Source of the DNA: Gautieria morchelliformis
Taxonomy: Eukaryota > Basidiomycota > Agaricomycetes > Gomphales > Gomphaceae
DNA: 64,000 nt
Reading direction: 5' to 3'
NCBI GenBank assembly: GCA_015179125.1
Contig: WHVA01000319.1
Coordinates: forward strand, 1-64,000
Position numbers and translations under genes: made by a program. The notes under the pieces are model-generated. The model made no database searches. It was not told where the DNA came from and saw only the letters and a program-made list of their open reading frames with translations. Each line of letters begins with the position of its first letter. The first letter of the stretch is position 1. Of this stretch, positions 11,048 to 22,258 are shown one piece after another.

Positions 11048-12299
11048 TCATGCGCTGTCTGCAAAAGACGTTTCTGGCTTGTGCCCCTCGAGGGAGGTTG
11101 CGGGCCCCAGTTTGGTCGTGGACCCTGCGCCGCGGGAGGCGAGGATGTCGTTGTGGCTGCCGAATGCGGTGGACTCTTCGTCGCTGACGGCGGAGGGCGG
11201 GGCGAAGTTCATGTCAGGGGAGGTGATGCTGGACATGTCGCGCGTCCATGCTCGGCCCTGGGACACGCGGAACGCGATGAGGTGCGGGGCGAGGGCCTGG
11301 TTGGGGAAGCGTTCGTAAGTGTGTGTGTGAGATGGGCAGGACGGGCATGGGCGTTACCGTCATCACGCCATAGATGCCCGTGACGCCCGTGGCAATGAGG
11401 TTGTCGAGGCGGAGGGAGACGACCTGGGCAATGCCAACGCAGGTGTAGAGGGCGGCGGACTCGATGACAATAGCCGTGATGGTGACGTAGGGGCGAGTGT
11501 GCTGGAGGCCGAGGGAGCGGTCGAGGAGGCGGCGGTGGGCGAGGAGGCGGCCGACGATGAGGGAGGTGAGGATGACGTTGAGGGCGACGGAGAGGGAGAA
11601 GAAGATGACCGGGACGGGGATTGCGTTGGCCTTGGAGAGGAGGCCGGCGGTCTGGCCGGTTTGGACCAGGAGGATCAACGAGAAGGCTGGGGAGGTTTGG
11701 GGTGGGTGAGGGGCGGGGAATGTTGGGGAGGGGCGGGCGGCTTACCGATAGACGTCAAGAAGATCATGAAAGGAAAGACAAATAGGAGGTAGTACCCGTT
11801 CCATATGACGAGGAATCGGTAGAGCTTTGGCGGGTTGAGGACAGAGATTCGGGGCAGTCAAAGAGAGCGTACCAGCAAGACATCCTGGAGCCAGGTTGAG
11901 ACGGTGAAGCCGGCGAGGGCAGCAAAGGCAAATGGACGATTGCTGAATTGGCTCTGATATGCAATGGGACCGCCGGGAATGTTGCGGTTGTCGATGAAGG
12001 CGAGCATGGCGAGATTGATGTTTCCGGCGACGCCGAGGAGGACGGCGATCTGCTGGACGGAGAGGAAGGCGACGAGCTTCCAGGAGGCACGGAGACCCTC
12101 CTTCTTGACGAGGTTGTTGACGGTCATGATGTAGAGACATAGCGTGAATCCTGGACGAGGGTTAGCCGGGAGATCATGCGGGGGAGAGGGTGTGCTCGCC
12201 GTAGAGGACAGCCTCGAAGGACATTTCAACAAAGATGGCGTGCTCGAGGCGCACGAGTGCTGGGGGCTCCTGCGGTGCATATTCTGGGGACACCGACAT
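11048..12299 (-). CDS. Seven-helix integral membrane protein, 5 exons, unknown function
   Basis: The start ATG is at 12299-12297 (MSVSPEYAPQEPPAL), followed by FVEMSFEAVLYG, then FTLCLYIMTVNNLVKKEG, a helix AFLSVQQIAVLLGVAGNI, AALAGFTVSTWLQDVLLV, LYRFLVIWNGYYLLFVF, VPVIFFSLSVALNVILTSLIVGR cut into family-typical blocks, VTITAIVIESAALYT and ALAPHLIAFRVSQGRAW, and a hydrophilic Ser/Asp-rich tail ending at TGA 11050-11048. This pattern (VLYG near the N-terminus, WRLYR-like before a helix, ESAALY, IAFRVSQGRAW near the C-terminus) is a large uncharacterised Agaricomycete membrane family. The four introns are all short and in phase; intron 1 (about 12147-12195) has a GC donor and a perfect CTAAC branch site. 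About 340 residues with no frame break, so it looks functional. Codon use is strongly GC-rich at third positions, unlike the AT-rich surroundings to the right. Confidence 0.85.
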
Positions 12300-12818
12300 G
12301 AGAGTTGCGATGAGCTCCCGTCACAGGAGTATACCATAACTTATTAGGGCCTGCCCGCGAATTTTATGCACATGGATAGTTAAATTGGAAGCCATTTTGT
12401 ACCGTACCGTCTTTATTAATTGAAGCCAGCTTGATCGAGGTCTCAACTCGATCATGCTGTGTTACTAAGGCACATTAAATACGGGCAGGTGTAAGCCCCG
12501 AGAGGCCGCGCGGTCTGTGTCCATCGAAAACCCTCTGCGCTCTACTAGGACATAAGGCATCCAAGCATGCCTACTAAATTCAGCCTGCTCTCCAATGTCT
12601 ATGACTCGGTGCAGTACTAGAGCATTACAAAGCGGCGCGTGGGCTACATTTTGAGGTAGACATCAAAATATAATATATCCGGACAAGCGATATATCACTA
12701 ACCTGTTTACATAACCTGTACAGAGAATATTTGTTACCAATTTATATTTTCTTAAGAGCCAGTTAAGATAATTATAGATCGGGGACAAATATTCTATACT
12801 TAGCATCATCTTGGTCAT

Positions 12819-12867
12819 TTGAACGTGATCGGATTCGGCTCACGGCGCTGAATCCGATCACGTTCAA
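12819..12867. repeat. Perfect 18-bp inverted repeat with 13-base loop
   Basis: Arms 12819-12836 and 12850-12867 are exact reverse complements (ttgaacgtgatcggattc). It lies between the divergently transcribed seven-helix gene and the small secreted-protein candidate, about 520 and 350 bases from their starts. It could be an operator-like site, a replication-error palindrome or the remains of a small element. Confidence 0.9.
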
Positions 12868-13143
12868 GTCTCATGTCCGGTGAAATTCATGTACAGAAGC
12901 ACTTCGAATAGCGCTGTTGGCATCGCTGCTGCGATGCGTATAGACTTCCATACTGACCGCGCATACTTGTTGCATGTGCACCAGACCCACGGCGCTACCA
13001 AACACTGCTCGCCGCCTACGGCTTCGTTCCCGTTTTGTATGTTCGTCCTAGAATCCCGTGCGCCACATTTGATTACGATAATGTCGAGCTCTCATTCGGA
13101 GACCAGGGTTCCGTTACCGTAACCGATAACGTTCAAAGTACAG

Positions 13144-13150
13144 TATAAGA
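13144..13150 (+). promoter_or_regulatory. TATA box of the small secreted-protein candidate
   Basis: A TATAAGA motif sits about 70 bases before the ATG at 13218, a usual distance for fungal TATA-containing promoters. Confidence 0.5.
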
Positions 13151-13217
13151 GGCGAAAGCGGCTCGTTTTCTTACTTCAAACATCGCGCACCCTTGCCAAA
13201 CCCCCTACAAAGAAACC

Positions 13218-13435
13218 ATGCGCTTCCTCAACGTTACTGTCGCCCTTGTCATCCAGCTGTTCTTCCTCGCTGCACACGCGGCCCCCACCGTTCCCGCGTC
13301 AGCAGGTAGCCACTTATTCCTCCACTGGCAGGGCCGATTGCTTTGCTTTACTGACGATTATGTCCCATCCAAACAGGCAATGAGTTCGTCGACCCGGACA
13401 GCGCCAAGCTCGGAGACGCCTCGAAGTGGTTTTAG
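13218..13435 (+). CDS. Small secreted protein candidate, possibly truncated
   Basis: The ATG at 13218 opens a clear signal peptide (MRFLNVTVALVIQLFFLAAHAAP) with a probable cleavage after AHA. A 71-nt GT-AG intron (13306-13376) joins in frame to NEFVDPDSAKLGDASKWF and a TAG at 13433-13435, giving a 48-residue product of about 29 mature residues. The frame stays open after the TAG and reads NTLPESPPPKFHAIV up to a GTACGT donor-like site, so the TAG could be a premature stop in what was once a longer small secreted protein. Expressed peptide or recent pseudogene cannot be decided from sequence. No family recognised. Confidence 0.45.
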
Positions 13436-13523
13436 AACACCCTCCCCGAGTCCCCCCCTCCCAAGTTCCATGCCATCGTTGTACGTGTTCAATCATACTC
13501 GCTCACGACACGTGATATGCTGA

Positions 13524-15488
13524 TGATAACACTAAGTCGACAATGCCCTGTTGTTATTCAGAAAGCCGTTGCCATCTTGAAGATATCTAAGTACGGGAAT
13601 CCATCATCATATGCACCGCACCTCGTTTCTCGGCCAATGATTCGCAGCTGCTCCTGATTGTGCTTATTACGATGATCCATATCCTACGCCATAAATTACA
13701 TAAACGCTCTCGTCACAGTCCGATTTGAATGGGTTACAGTTATTCCGTGTCTGCCTGCACGGACTCGCGTATTATGTATGTTACACTGTAAACCTATATG
13801 CCAATGTCTGATACCAGTCATGACTCATGATGCATGAGGCGCGGCTCCGTGGTATTTATGTCATATTACACTGATGCCAACGACCCTGGTTTGCTCGCGA
13901 AAAAAAGGTGCCGCGTGGTACGTCATGCCCAGTGAGAATCGCCCAGGGATACATCGGGATCTGTAGGTAAATATTGGAATGATCCGATTCACCGCTGCAG
14001 TCTGCTGTATCCCGTAAAACGAGAGTCTGACCGATTGTAAATCGGAATACTGCAGAACACTTCTGAATATATCAGTTATATTTCGGGACGCAGTGAAAAC
14101 GAGATAAGCCAGAAAAGGCTATTATAGCCTGGGCCCCATCGGTACTGTTCGGTAACCACTGGTCATTTTCGGTAGATCTCGACATACAACGGTATTTCTC
14201 AGAGCAAACCCCACTTGACCAGATATATACCCTATCCACCCGACGGTTCCCTGCACAACCTGACATCAACCGATAGTCCCCACCCTCACTCACCACACTC
14301 ACCCTCCTTACGCCGCTCCCTGAGGGCGGGGGAGCATTGGGGGATGCCCACTGCGGCGGGGCTACAGCGTGAATGGGGCGTGATGGGTATTCTCTCTCCG
14401 TGGCGGCCTGTCAGCGGCGGGGCTATGCCGATGGGGGAGGGGAGGAGCTGGATGATATGGAGGACGGGGAGGCAGTCGCAAAGCGGGCGGCGATGCATGC
14501 AGGTTCAGCACGAGCGGCGGGCGGCGGACAAGTGTCGTGAAGTCACGGTGGTTTGCAGGATGCGAGGCAAAGCCGAGAGGCAGGAGCAGGATGGGGGACC
14601 CTGAATGGTGCAGCATCAGCAGCGACGGGCCTGCATGCGGATGGGCGTGGGCACGGGCATACGCATCCAGCGGCCGCCCGTGGTACTGGTAGTGTGGGTA
14701 CAGGTGCAAGGACGAGGGGTTTCACTGGACAAAAGAAGAAGAAAACATTAGACGCACATATATGCTCGACTTGACAAAGAGCGAAGGACTGACTGAGGCT
14801 CAGGTAACACTACTCACCCTGGGATACAACATCATTATGTTGTGCTAGATCTTTCCTGATTGCGAGTGATAGTTTGTATTATCATGAAAACTGTACACAC
14901 CCTTACCCAGCGGAGCACCGGGTATGAGAGACGAGCGTTGCGACTGCGAGGCAAAGTGAGATAATTGGACGATATCAAGCAAGCTGTTTGGTGTGAAAGA
15001 ATCGTGGAACGAGTCAATGATGTGGGTTTGCCTCCTGTGAAGATGACAGTATGACATCGTGGTAGGAGGAAAGGTTAGTCGCGGCTTGTCACACTCGTTA
15101 TGTCACAGCATGTGATCTAACGCGCACAGTAGACAGCAGCTTATGGAGATGGACTCGGTTTACAGTAGTGAGTGAAAAGGAGATTGAATTACCATCTTGT
15201 AGACTCTGTGCATGCTGGTCAAGATACCCATGCTTACTTTTCAAGTTGACAATTGCTTTCTGATGCACAGGGAGCCAGGGATGCCAGCTCACGTTCACGC
15301 TCGCTCGGTGATTTGTATCCTTGTGTGGTAGGGTGTAACGTCGTGGATAGCACTGGAGGTCAAAACCAGAGCTAGGCGCGACGCATGGTCTCTGGGAGTG
15401 GGTGTTCCTTGAGAGAGATGCAAGAGCAATGCAAGTCAGGACTACAGCATTATGCTCAGCCTATGAGAAGACATAACGAAGAAGAAAA
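13524..15488. other. Intergenic, with a GC-rich island at 14280-14720
   Basis: No gene I can support. The island at 14280-14720 gives long overlapping frames on both strands rich in Pro, Arg and Gly, as expected of GC-rich DNA; the minus-strand His/Pro-rich frame is the longest but has no recognisable motif or splice pattern. Confidence 0.4.
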
Positions 15489-15489
15489 T

Positions 15490-15770
15490 TAGTATAGCCT
15501 ACACAAAAGTCCAACCTCGTATACACGTACAAGCATAAGTGTGCAAGATGCGACATCGTAGGTGGGGGTTCCACCTGTTTTGGAGAATGTCGAGGGAGTG
15601 GAGAATGTCGAGCCAGAGTTCACCATTGGCGTAGTATACATTTGGATGAAACAATCGTGAGGCGGCTTATTTGGATACGATTCGTCAAAGTTGAGGAGCA
15701 GCTTGAAAGTGCCATCCTCGAATGGAGTCTCTGCCACGCAGCATGTGAGTAGCACGAAAGAACAAGGCAA
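15490..15770 (-). pseudogene. Ubiquitin-conjugating enzyme E2 (RAD6/UBC2-like) pseudogene fragment
   Basis: The minus strand encodes AETPFEDGTFKLLLNFDESYPNKPP, shown here only as the blocks ETPFEDGTFKLLL and FDESYPNKPP, which are diagnostic of the RAD6/UBC2 E2 fold. In another frame it continues PNVYYANGELWLDIL, a duplicated SLDIL, then QNRWNP. In active E2s the third block is ELCLDILQNRW and its Cys forms the ubiquitin thioester. Here that position is Trp, with a small duplication straight after and at least one frame change before it. The N-terminal exon and the C-terminal helix are absent. It is therefore a dead partial copy, not the cell's working RAD6 gene. Confidence 0.75.
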
Positions 15771-16549
15771 AAACAGTATACTTCATGTAGTGGGATATGT
15801 ACATGGCTGTCCGGAGGCTGGCCTCCCATTCCCGTATCCCTGAGATCGTCCTCGTACTTGTGCGCGTCGATCTAAAGAACACACAGGCACTAGTTAGACC
15901 GTGAATATATAGATGAATCACCCTACATACACCAAAGCCCGGAGGCCAGCCGAGTCTCGTATCGTCAATTTCAGGGTCCTCGATGTATGGGACGAGATTG
16001 GCAGAACTAGACCCACTACCTTGCAGTTGCGCTCAACTACGCCATGGTCAACGTCATGCTTACCCTCGCCATGTGATGTGGGGGCCCTGTGGATACGCTG
16101 TTGTTTTCTGGGATGTTTTTGGGATGTACTCATGCCAACTTGCGAAATTTTGTGTGCTTGTACCAAGTAGACAGCCCGATGTATTTGCCACCGTGGCGGT
16201 GCTCTTCGCATGTGCACTTCCTTCGAGTCGGATCCCCAGACATCTGAATACATGGCTGAAAATTCTGAGCTGCTCAAAGTTAAATTTGTCAAATTCAGAT
16301 CAGCTGCACGAAAGAAAATCTACAAGTACTCCGAGTCGGCATAGAGGACGGAGTCAAATTTAGTTATGGCATCATCGGTTCATCCCGAAATACCCCACTC
16401 CCTCCCTAAAATACATTAATTACCCGCCAGATCCCAAAGGATCCCGGGTCGATTCTCACTGGGCGTCATGACTCACGCCGACGAGGGCTCAGCTCAGCCA
16501 CATCGAGCTCAGTTGCATATGCAGGCCCATGGCTGTCCGTTTTTCAATA
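15771..16549. other. Possible minus-strand exons of an unknown gene
   Basis: On the minus strand 16020-15950 reads SANLVPYIEDPEIDDTRLGW followed by PPGF, a GTGTATGT donor and, after an intron ending CTTTAG (15874), DRRAQVRGRSQGYGNGRP. This looks like real coding sequence but no start, end or family could be established. The E2 fragment lies directly downstream. Confidence 0.3.
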
Positions 16550-16874
16550 CTATCGGGTACTGTACCGGGAATTTGAAAATACCGGGAGTTTGAAACCCCT
16601 ACAGACTGACTCTTTATGTAACAAGATTATAAAACCAAAAAATCAGAAATTTTGCTTGTGTGGCAGAGAAGTAGGCTTGTCAATAACTAAGTATTTCTGA
16701 CACCTTGATGTATTTAAATTTCTGCAGAGCTCAAATATTGCTCAGTTTTCATAAAAAGTGATCTAAACCGCTGGATATGATGAGGGATTAAGCTGACAAG
16801 AGGTCACCTAATTCTGAGGTGCCGTATGTCACGGTCAGATGGGAGCGTATTTTCAAACTCCAGGTACCTGATAG
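16550..16874. mobile_element. MITE-like element with TA target duplication
   Basis: About 325 bases bounded by imperfect terminal inverted repeats beginning CTATC(G/A)GGTAC, both ends also containing GAGTTTGAAA, and flanked by TA on both sides (16548-16549 and 16875-16876). Short length, TIRs and TA flanks fit a Tc1/mariner-type non-autonomous element. No coding capacity. Confidence 0.6.
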
Positions 16875-16876
16875 TA

Positions 16877-17620
16877 CATCACAACATTTTTATTTTATTT
16901 TAATTTTTCATCCATTTTGTCTTTTGGGGCATTGCCCTATGTAAGATGATGCATACATAGTTCTGACTTGTCCCTTGTAATCTAACCGCCCTTGTCCTCT
17001 CTATCTCTGCATGCGCTCAGTGGGTGACACCCTGAGCTGGTCCATGCTTGCGTGAAGCAGGGTGGGTGTGTGTTCCTTCCCTCGATGTCTCACTCCTGAC
17101 TGACTCGCTCTGGTATTGCTACATCTCCTAATGTTGCTCTGAACCTCCCTGTAGCGTTAATGTACTGGAAGAGCGGTTTCATGGCTTTCGTGCTGGAAAG
17201 AAGGGTGCGTATCGACTTAGCATCTCTTTTGAGCTTCCACTCCAAGTGTCGCCTTTGCTCTCTGTACTCCAGGCACTGGAGAAGCTAATGGTAAACTCTC
17301 TCGTCGCTACTGAAGCACACTCTGCAGGTGGGGGAGTTGATCTTTCCTGTCCTGTATAGATGTTTGTTGAGCGGGATGTGACCTGCCCACAGTTGCACTA
17401 GCAACGAGCTGTGTCTGCGCGCCAGGCCCCTGCATAGTTTCCTGAAAGCCGGGGATGGTATTGACGGGTCAATTTTATGTGCATTGTGAGCCCTTGGTGA
17501 CTTTAGAAAAGCTTCACGTGCTCGCTGTTTAAGGGCCTTGTGGTGTCTCTGCAACTCTGTGGCTCTGCTGATCGGCAGCTTGCCTCGACATGCGATCGGT
17601 ACGTCGACGTCGCTGGTAGA
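16877..17620 (-). mobile_element. LINE (non-LTR retrotransposon) 3' end
   Basis: Minus-strand coding sequence from 17620 to a TGA at 17092-17090 matches the tail that follows the reverse transcriptase in basidiomycete LINEs: LCRGLARRHSSLLVQLW, GHIPLNKHLYRTGKINSPTC, then SIRTLLSSTKAMKPLFQYI and TGRFRATLGDV. SPTCRVC and the following His belong to a zinc-binding motif; one in-frame TAG (17290-17288) breaks it just after ERVYH. An A-rich tail (16888-16912 read on the minus strand) marks the 3' end next to the MITE. The 5' part is cut off exactly where the Gypsy-1 LTR begins, so the LINE was there first. Confidence 0.75.
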
Positions 17621-18894
17621 TGTCATGACGCGTTTATTCCTCATAACTCAGGTGCTCTGTCCTGCCATTTCTCACCCCATTTCCATGTTCGTTCTGATCG
17701 CCATTGTCATGTTCGGCAACCGATGTTCGCCGATTTGCGCCCGTTACCACCGCCACGCCGTTAAACGCACGACCAACGGCTTTGGACTGACTTGACAAGT
17801 CATCACTGGGTCTACTACCTCCTCTGTTCGACCCTCTTCTGATGGTGTTCTGATAGTTGGATTGTCATGACCAGTGTATTTCCTACACCTTGGTATCCCC
17901 ATTTTCCCTTTCGCTACTCCTCCTCAGTATTCGCTCGGCTTCGCCCTCTACCCGACCTCTCCTCCACTATGTCACCTCTGTTCGCCCTTCCTTGCATTTC
18001 GCCGAACGGCTAGTCGCTGCTCGCATCATTCGCCAGCAGGCACACCATCAAATATGATCGATACCATTCACCCGGCATGATGGTTCATCATTAACCCCAT
18101 CGTCTTCTTAATCCAACCCCATTGGGCGTTCGAATGGTCAAAGTGTGTTCGCAGGGCATCCCTTCCATAGGTGGTGCGGAATCAACCCAGTAGACCAAGA
18201 GTCCGTGCAGGGTAGCATGTATGTGGGTCCCAAGACATGGTTTTGTCCATAAGTGCCTTCGCCACCTTTACTCTCCGCCGTTTCATGTTCCCCCTCTTTT
18301 CACATTCTATTGTATGTTTATTTCATCTATGCTGTATCATGACTGCACACCCCTATCCAACCCTGACTTGTGACGGCCTCTTTCCTATTCGCCGATACCT
18401 TACGAGCATTCGATATAAGTAGTTTACATTCGCATGTATATTCCCCAGTTCAATTATCATACGTCGTCCATCTTGTGCAAACTTGACCTCGCTGTGATCA
18501 TCATCTTGAGCCTTTCCTTGAAGATTTCTATCTTCAAACAGCCAAGGACTTAGGCATCACTGGTGAGTTCTCATACTTCATCTTCGTTACCTTAGCCTTC
18601 GAACAATTTTCTGTGCTGTTGGCGAAGGGCTCTGAAGGAGCACCTTCGCCAGCGAAGGGACCGTCGAAACTTAGACAGCCCTTCTGCGATATCTTGTACG
18701 TTACGTCGTCAAGTGCTGCGAGCTATTTCGCTACGACTGTAGATAGGGTGAGCCCCGTTCGGGCAACCCTCTTGTTTCATGAACATTCATCGGTTCACCT
18801 ATTCGCTGAACGGCATACCTATTCGCACAAGTTATTCGGGCATTCCCTGTGTTCACTAATACACGATATTAACGCCTAAAAACCAATATTGACA
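17621..18894 (+). repeat. Gypsy-1 5' LTR
   Basis: Starts TGTCATGACG and ends TTGACA (TG...CA), about 1.27 kb. The same sequence recurs at 23764-24115 (partial), 62482-63481 (about 1.0 kb) and, inverted, at 63482-64000. Confidence 0.85.
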
Positions 18895-18940
18895 GTATAA
18901 TTGAACTAACAGCTACAGTCAAAGCATTACCCTATTTTTC

Positions 18941-21150
18941 ATGTCATCTACACAACAAGAAAACCCTGTTGTCCATAGAACCCGCTCGACAGGTCCAGTT
19001 CCTACCCCAGCACCACTCCAGAAGCCAGCAGCTTCCGCCTCGTTCCCTTCACAAAATCCCACAGAGGACATCATCCCTTTCTCCCGCCTCGTCGCCATGT
19101 CTGCATCTCAGCCTACACCACATCATCCGGTCCCCGAACACGCATCTCCACCTCATTTCGACGTTCAACGGCAGCTGACTCCAGGCAAACAACACTTCTC
19201 CCCTCCGTGACCACTCTCAGCCAACACCCCCACATCTAGTCATCGACCCAGTGCCGATTCTTTACGCCGCTTACTTGCTCCTAATTCGCCCAGCGGTCGC
19301 CTACAGGACCCTAGCACATTTCAAGGACCTTATCCTTCTAGGATTCCTCGGATTGTCGGTACTTCAGGACTCCGATTACAATCGGCCTTCGCACGACCCC
19401 ACTTGCCACCTGCTTCGCCTAGTCATACTCCGAACCCCTTTCTCGATGTGCACTACGCCCAGCGTCCTCTTAACCCCCAGCCTACATCTCCTCTCAATTC
19501 TAGGCAAACCACCCCTGTACACGTAGAATCTCGGGCTCACACACCCGCTTCGCACAATTCTTCATCTCATTCGCATCACTCACATGCTTCTTCGCACTCT
19601 TCGCAGGCTCTTCGCAGTCTTCACCATTCAATACATAGTGACCATACTCGAGCCAGCTCTCAACCTACTCCCCCTCACGAGGCACCTGTGGCGGACCAGG
19701 GACATCACGCTGACCCTGCACCCAAAATCTTGGCTATCCGGTTACTGGCCTACCCTATTATGACCTGAATGCTTTGCCTTTTGGTAGTGCCCCACCTCTA
19801 TTCGCAGGACAACCTCACCCGTTTGTGGGACAACCTCCCCTGTACCAACCTCCAGCCCAGATTCCTGCCCCACCTGACGGGCCTGTGCCTCTTCCATTCG
19901 CAGGACAACATCTCCCCTTCGCGGGACAACCTCCCCCGCAACAGCCTCCGGCACAGATTCCTGCCCCACCTGGCGGGCCTGCGCCTTTTCCATTCGCGGG
20001 ACAGCCTCTCCCCTTCGTGGGACGACCTCCCCCGCAGCAACCCCCGGCACAGATTCCTGCCCCACCTGGCGGGCCTGCACCGCCTCCTCCACCACCTCTC
20101 GGGCCACCATTTCCCCATTTTGGAGTGCCACCGATCGGGCCTCCCGGACCACCCGGGCCCCCCGGACCTCCTGGCCCACCTCCACCATTTGGTGGAGGGC
20201 CTTGGCCGCAACCAGGGTTCCCATGGAACCCCTATCATCCCTTTCCTTTCGCCTACCCTCAGGCTGCCCCTGATGGCGATTCCGATGCTGCGAAACCCGA
20301 GAAATTCACAGGGAAAGAACCTCGCCTCCTCCGAACATTCATCGCTAGTTGTATTATGGTCTTCGACAACAAGCCCCGAAAGTTCCAGCAGGAGCGACAG
20401 CGAGTCTCCTATGCAGCATCCTACCTCAGCGACATTGCCTTGATTTGGTGGCAGCCTTTCCTCATTCAGTTCCCAGAACCTCCCATTCGGAGCAACTGGC
20501 TTATCTTTGTCGATGAACTTAATCGTCTTTTTGGTCAGGCCGACATCATCCAAGTGTCCGAGCGAGCTATTCGCAGGCTCAAAATGCTCGACACCCATCG
20601 TGTCGATTGCCACATGACCACATTCGCTGAGTTGTCCTCTTACGTCGAGTGGAACGATGCCGCCCTTTACGACGCCTTCTACAACAGCCTCGCCGAGCGC
20701 ATCAAAGACCACATGCTCTCCTACGAACGTCCCGAAAGCCTCGACGATCTCAAACGTCAGGCTCTTCGCATCGACAATCGCTACTGGGAGCACCAAGGCG
20801 AAAAGCAGATTACAACCTCTATTCGTCCCCCTTCTTCTTCCGAACCTTCTGTTACACCACGTGCTAACGCTCGACCCAGACCCCCTGCTGCAGCCAAGCC
20901 TGACAAACAGAAAGATCTTTCCGGCATCCTCGATGCTACCGGACGTCTTACTGAAGCCGAGAAAGAGCGACGAAAAACCAAAGGCCTTTGCCCTTATTGC
21001 GGCGAACCCCCCACACATCACGCAAAGGGGTGCCACTTCCAAGAGCCTGCCCCAACTACTGGCAGAGCTATCTTCACTCTCGAAGGCGACCCCCAGGTTG
21101 CGATTCTCGAAGAGGTTCCCGAAGATGGCGAAAGCTCTCCCGCGGAATGA
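18941..21150 (+). other. Gypsy-1 gag region
   Basis: The best-kept part is an open frame at 19774-21150: a long Pro-rich N-terminus with repeated PAQIPAPP blocks, a capsid-like gag domain (RLLRTFIASCIMVF, SYLSDIALIWWQPF, YDAFYNSLAERIKDHML) and a C-terminal zinc knuckle with Cys and His (CPYCGEPPTHH...C) near 20991-21040. The N-terminal leader around 18941-19210 is in a separate frame. It is a structural fossil. Confidence 0.8.
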
Positions 21151-21409
21151 TAAGCTCGCGACCCCTCTATGGTGTTAAAAATAGCTCGTTTTAGCCCATC
21201 GAACAACGACCTTACCCACTTTTTCTCAAAATCCTCGCACAAATATCTCCATCTCCTCCTCCTTGTAAAAAGCACACTAGCCACTACTTGTCTCGTTCGC
21301 CGAACACGTACATATCTGTCTCATTCAGAACAAACTCTACTTCGATAGATAGTTTTTCCACATACCACTCTTCAAGTACCTTCGACTTACATTCCGAACG
21401 CTCGCCCCT

Positions 21410-21930
21410 GCTATCCTTGGGTTACGTCCCGAACACGGCGATTGGACAACTCTATTACACCTTGGATCTTCCTCCAGGTGTCGTTTCTTTGTTCGCTCTT
21501 TCCTATCCTGAATCTTCCTGTTTTCGCACAGACGTTCGACATGGACAGCAAACCATTCGCTACTTCCACAAAGGCCTATTGAGCATCACTCTACCGAGTC
21601 CTCCAGACCGCCGCTTTATACATGTCCCCGCTATCCTCGGGTTACGCCCTGAACACAGCGATTGGACAGATTCTATTACACCTTGGATCTTCCTCCAGGT
21701 GTCGTTTCTTTGTTCGCTCTTTCCTATCCCGAATCTTCCTGTTTTCGCACAGACGTTCTACATGGACAGCAAACTATTCGCTACTTCCACAAAGGCCTAT
21801 CAAGCATAACTCTACCGAGTCCTCCAGACTGCCGCTTTATACATATCCCCGCTATCCTCGGGTTACGCCCCGAACACAGCGGTTGGGCAAACTCTATTAC
21901 ACCTCGGCTCTTCCACCAGACGTCCGACAA
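21410..21930 (+). repeat. Tandem repeat of about 218 bases inside Gypsy-1
   Basis: The block beginning near gctatcctcgggttacg occurs at about 21412, 21630 and 21848, each followed by the same attggac...ttcctccag stretch. The units are nearly identical. Confidence 0.85.
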
Positions 21931-22258
21931 GGGTAGCGAACCATTCCTTCTCCCAAACAGCGTCCCGAATCACCCCCACGCATTTTACCCGTCGGGGCGA
22001 CGTGTACCATAAAGGGGGGAATGCCCCCTTCGCACAGCTTCGCCTACTTTTACACGAAGCCCCCGAAGGGACCCAAGGCTTAAAAGCACCCTCGAAAAGA
22101 AAAACAGAAATGAAAAATGCAAGAAAATATTCCTATGTTCAGATTGTTTATACAACAACCCCTACCCTACTTCGTTAATTTTCTGATCATCGCCTGGACC
22201 CCCTCTAGTTCTAAACCCTCTCCGCTCAAATCATTGAGCTTTCGAGACACACTCCTCA

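Noticed and set aside
14280-14725. GC-rich Pro/Arg/His frames as a gene
   Set aside because: Frames are open on several strands at once, as GC-rich DNA gives; no splice pattern, start context or family motif.
19798-21042. Long minus-strand frame opposite Gypsy-1 gag
   Set aside because: The antisense shadow of the Pro-rich gag; no motif and no introns, unlike the antisense gene further downstream.
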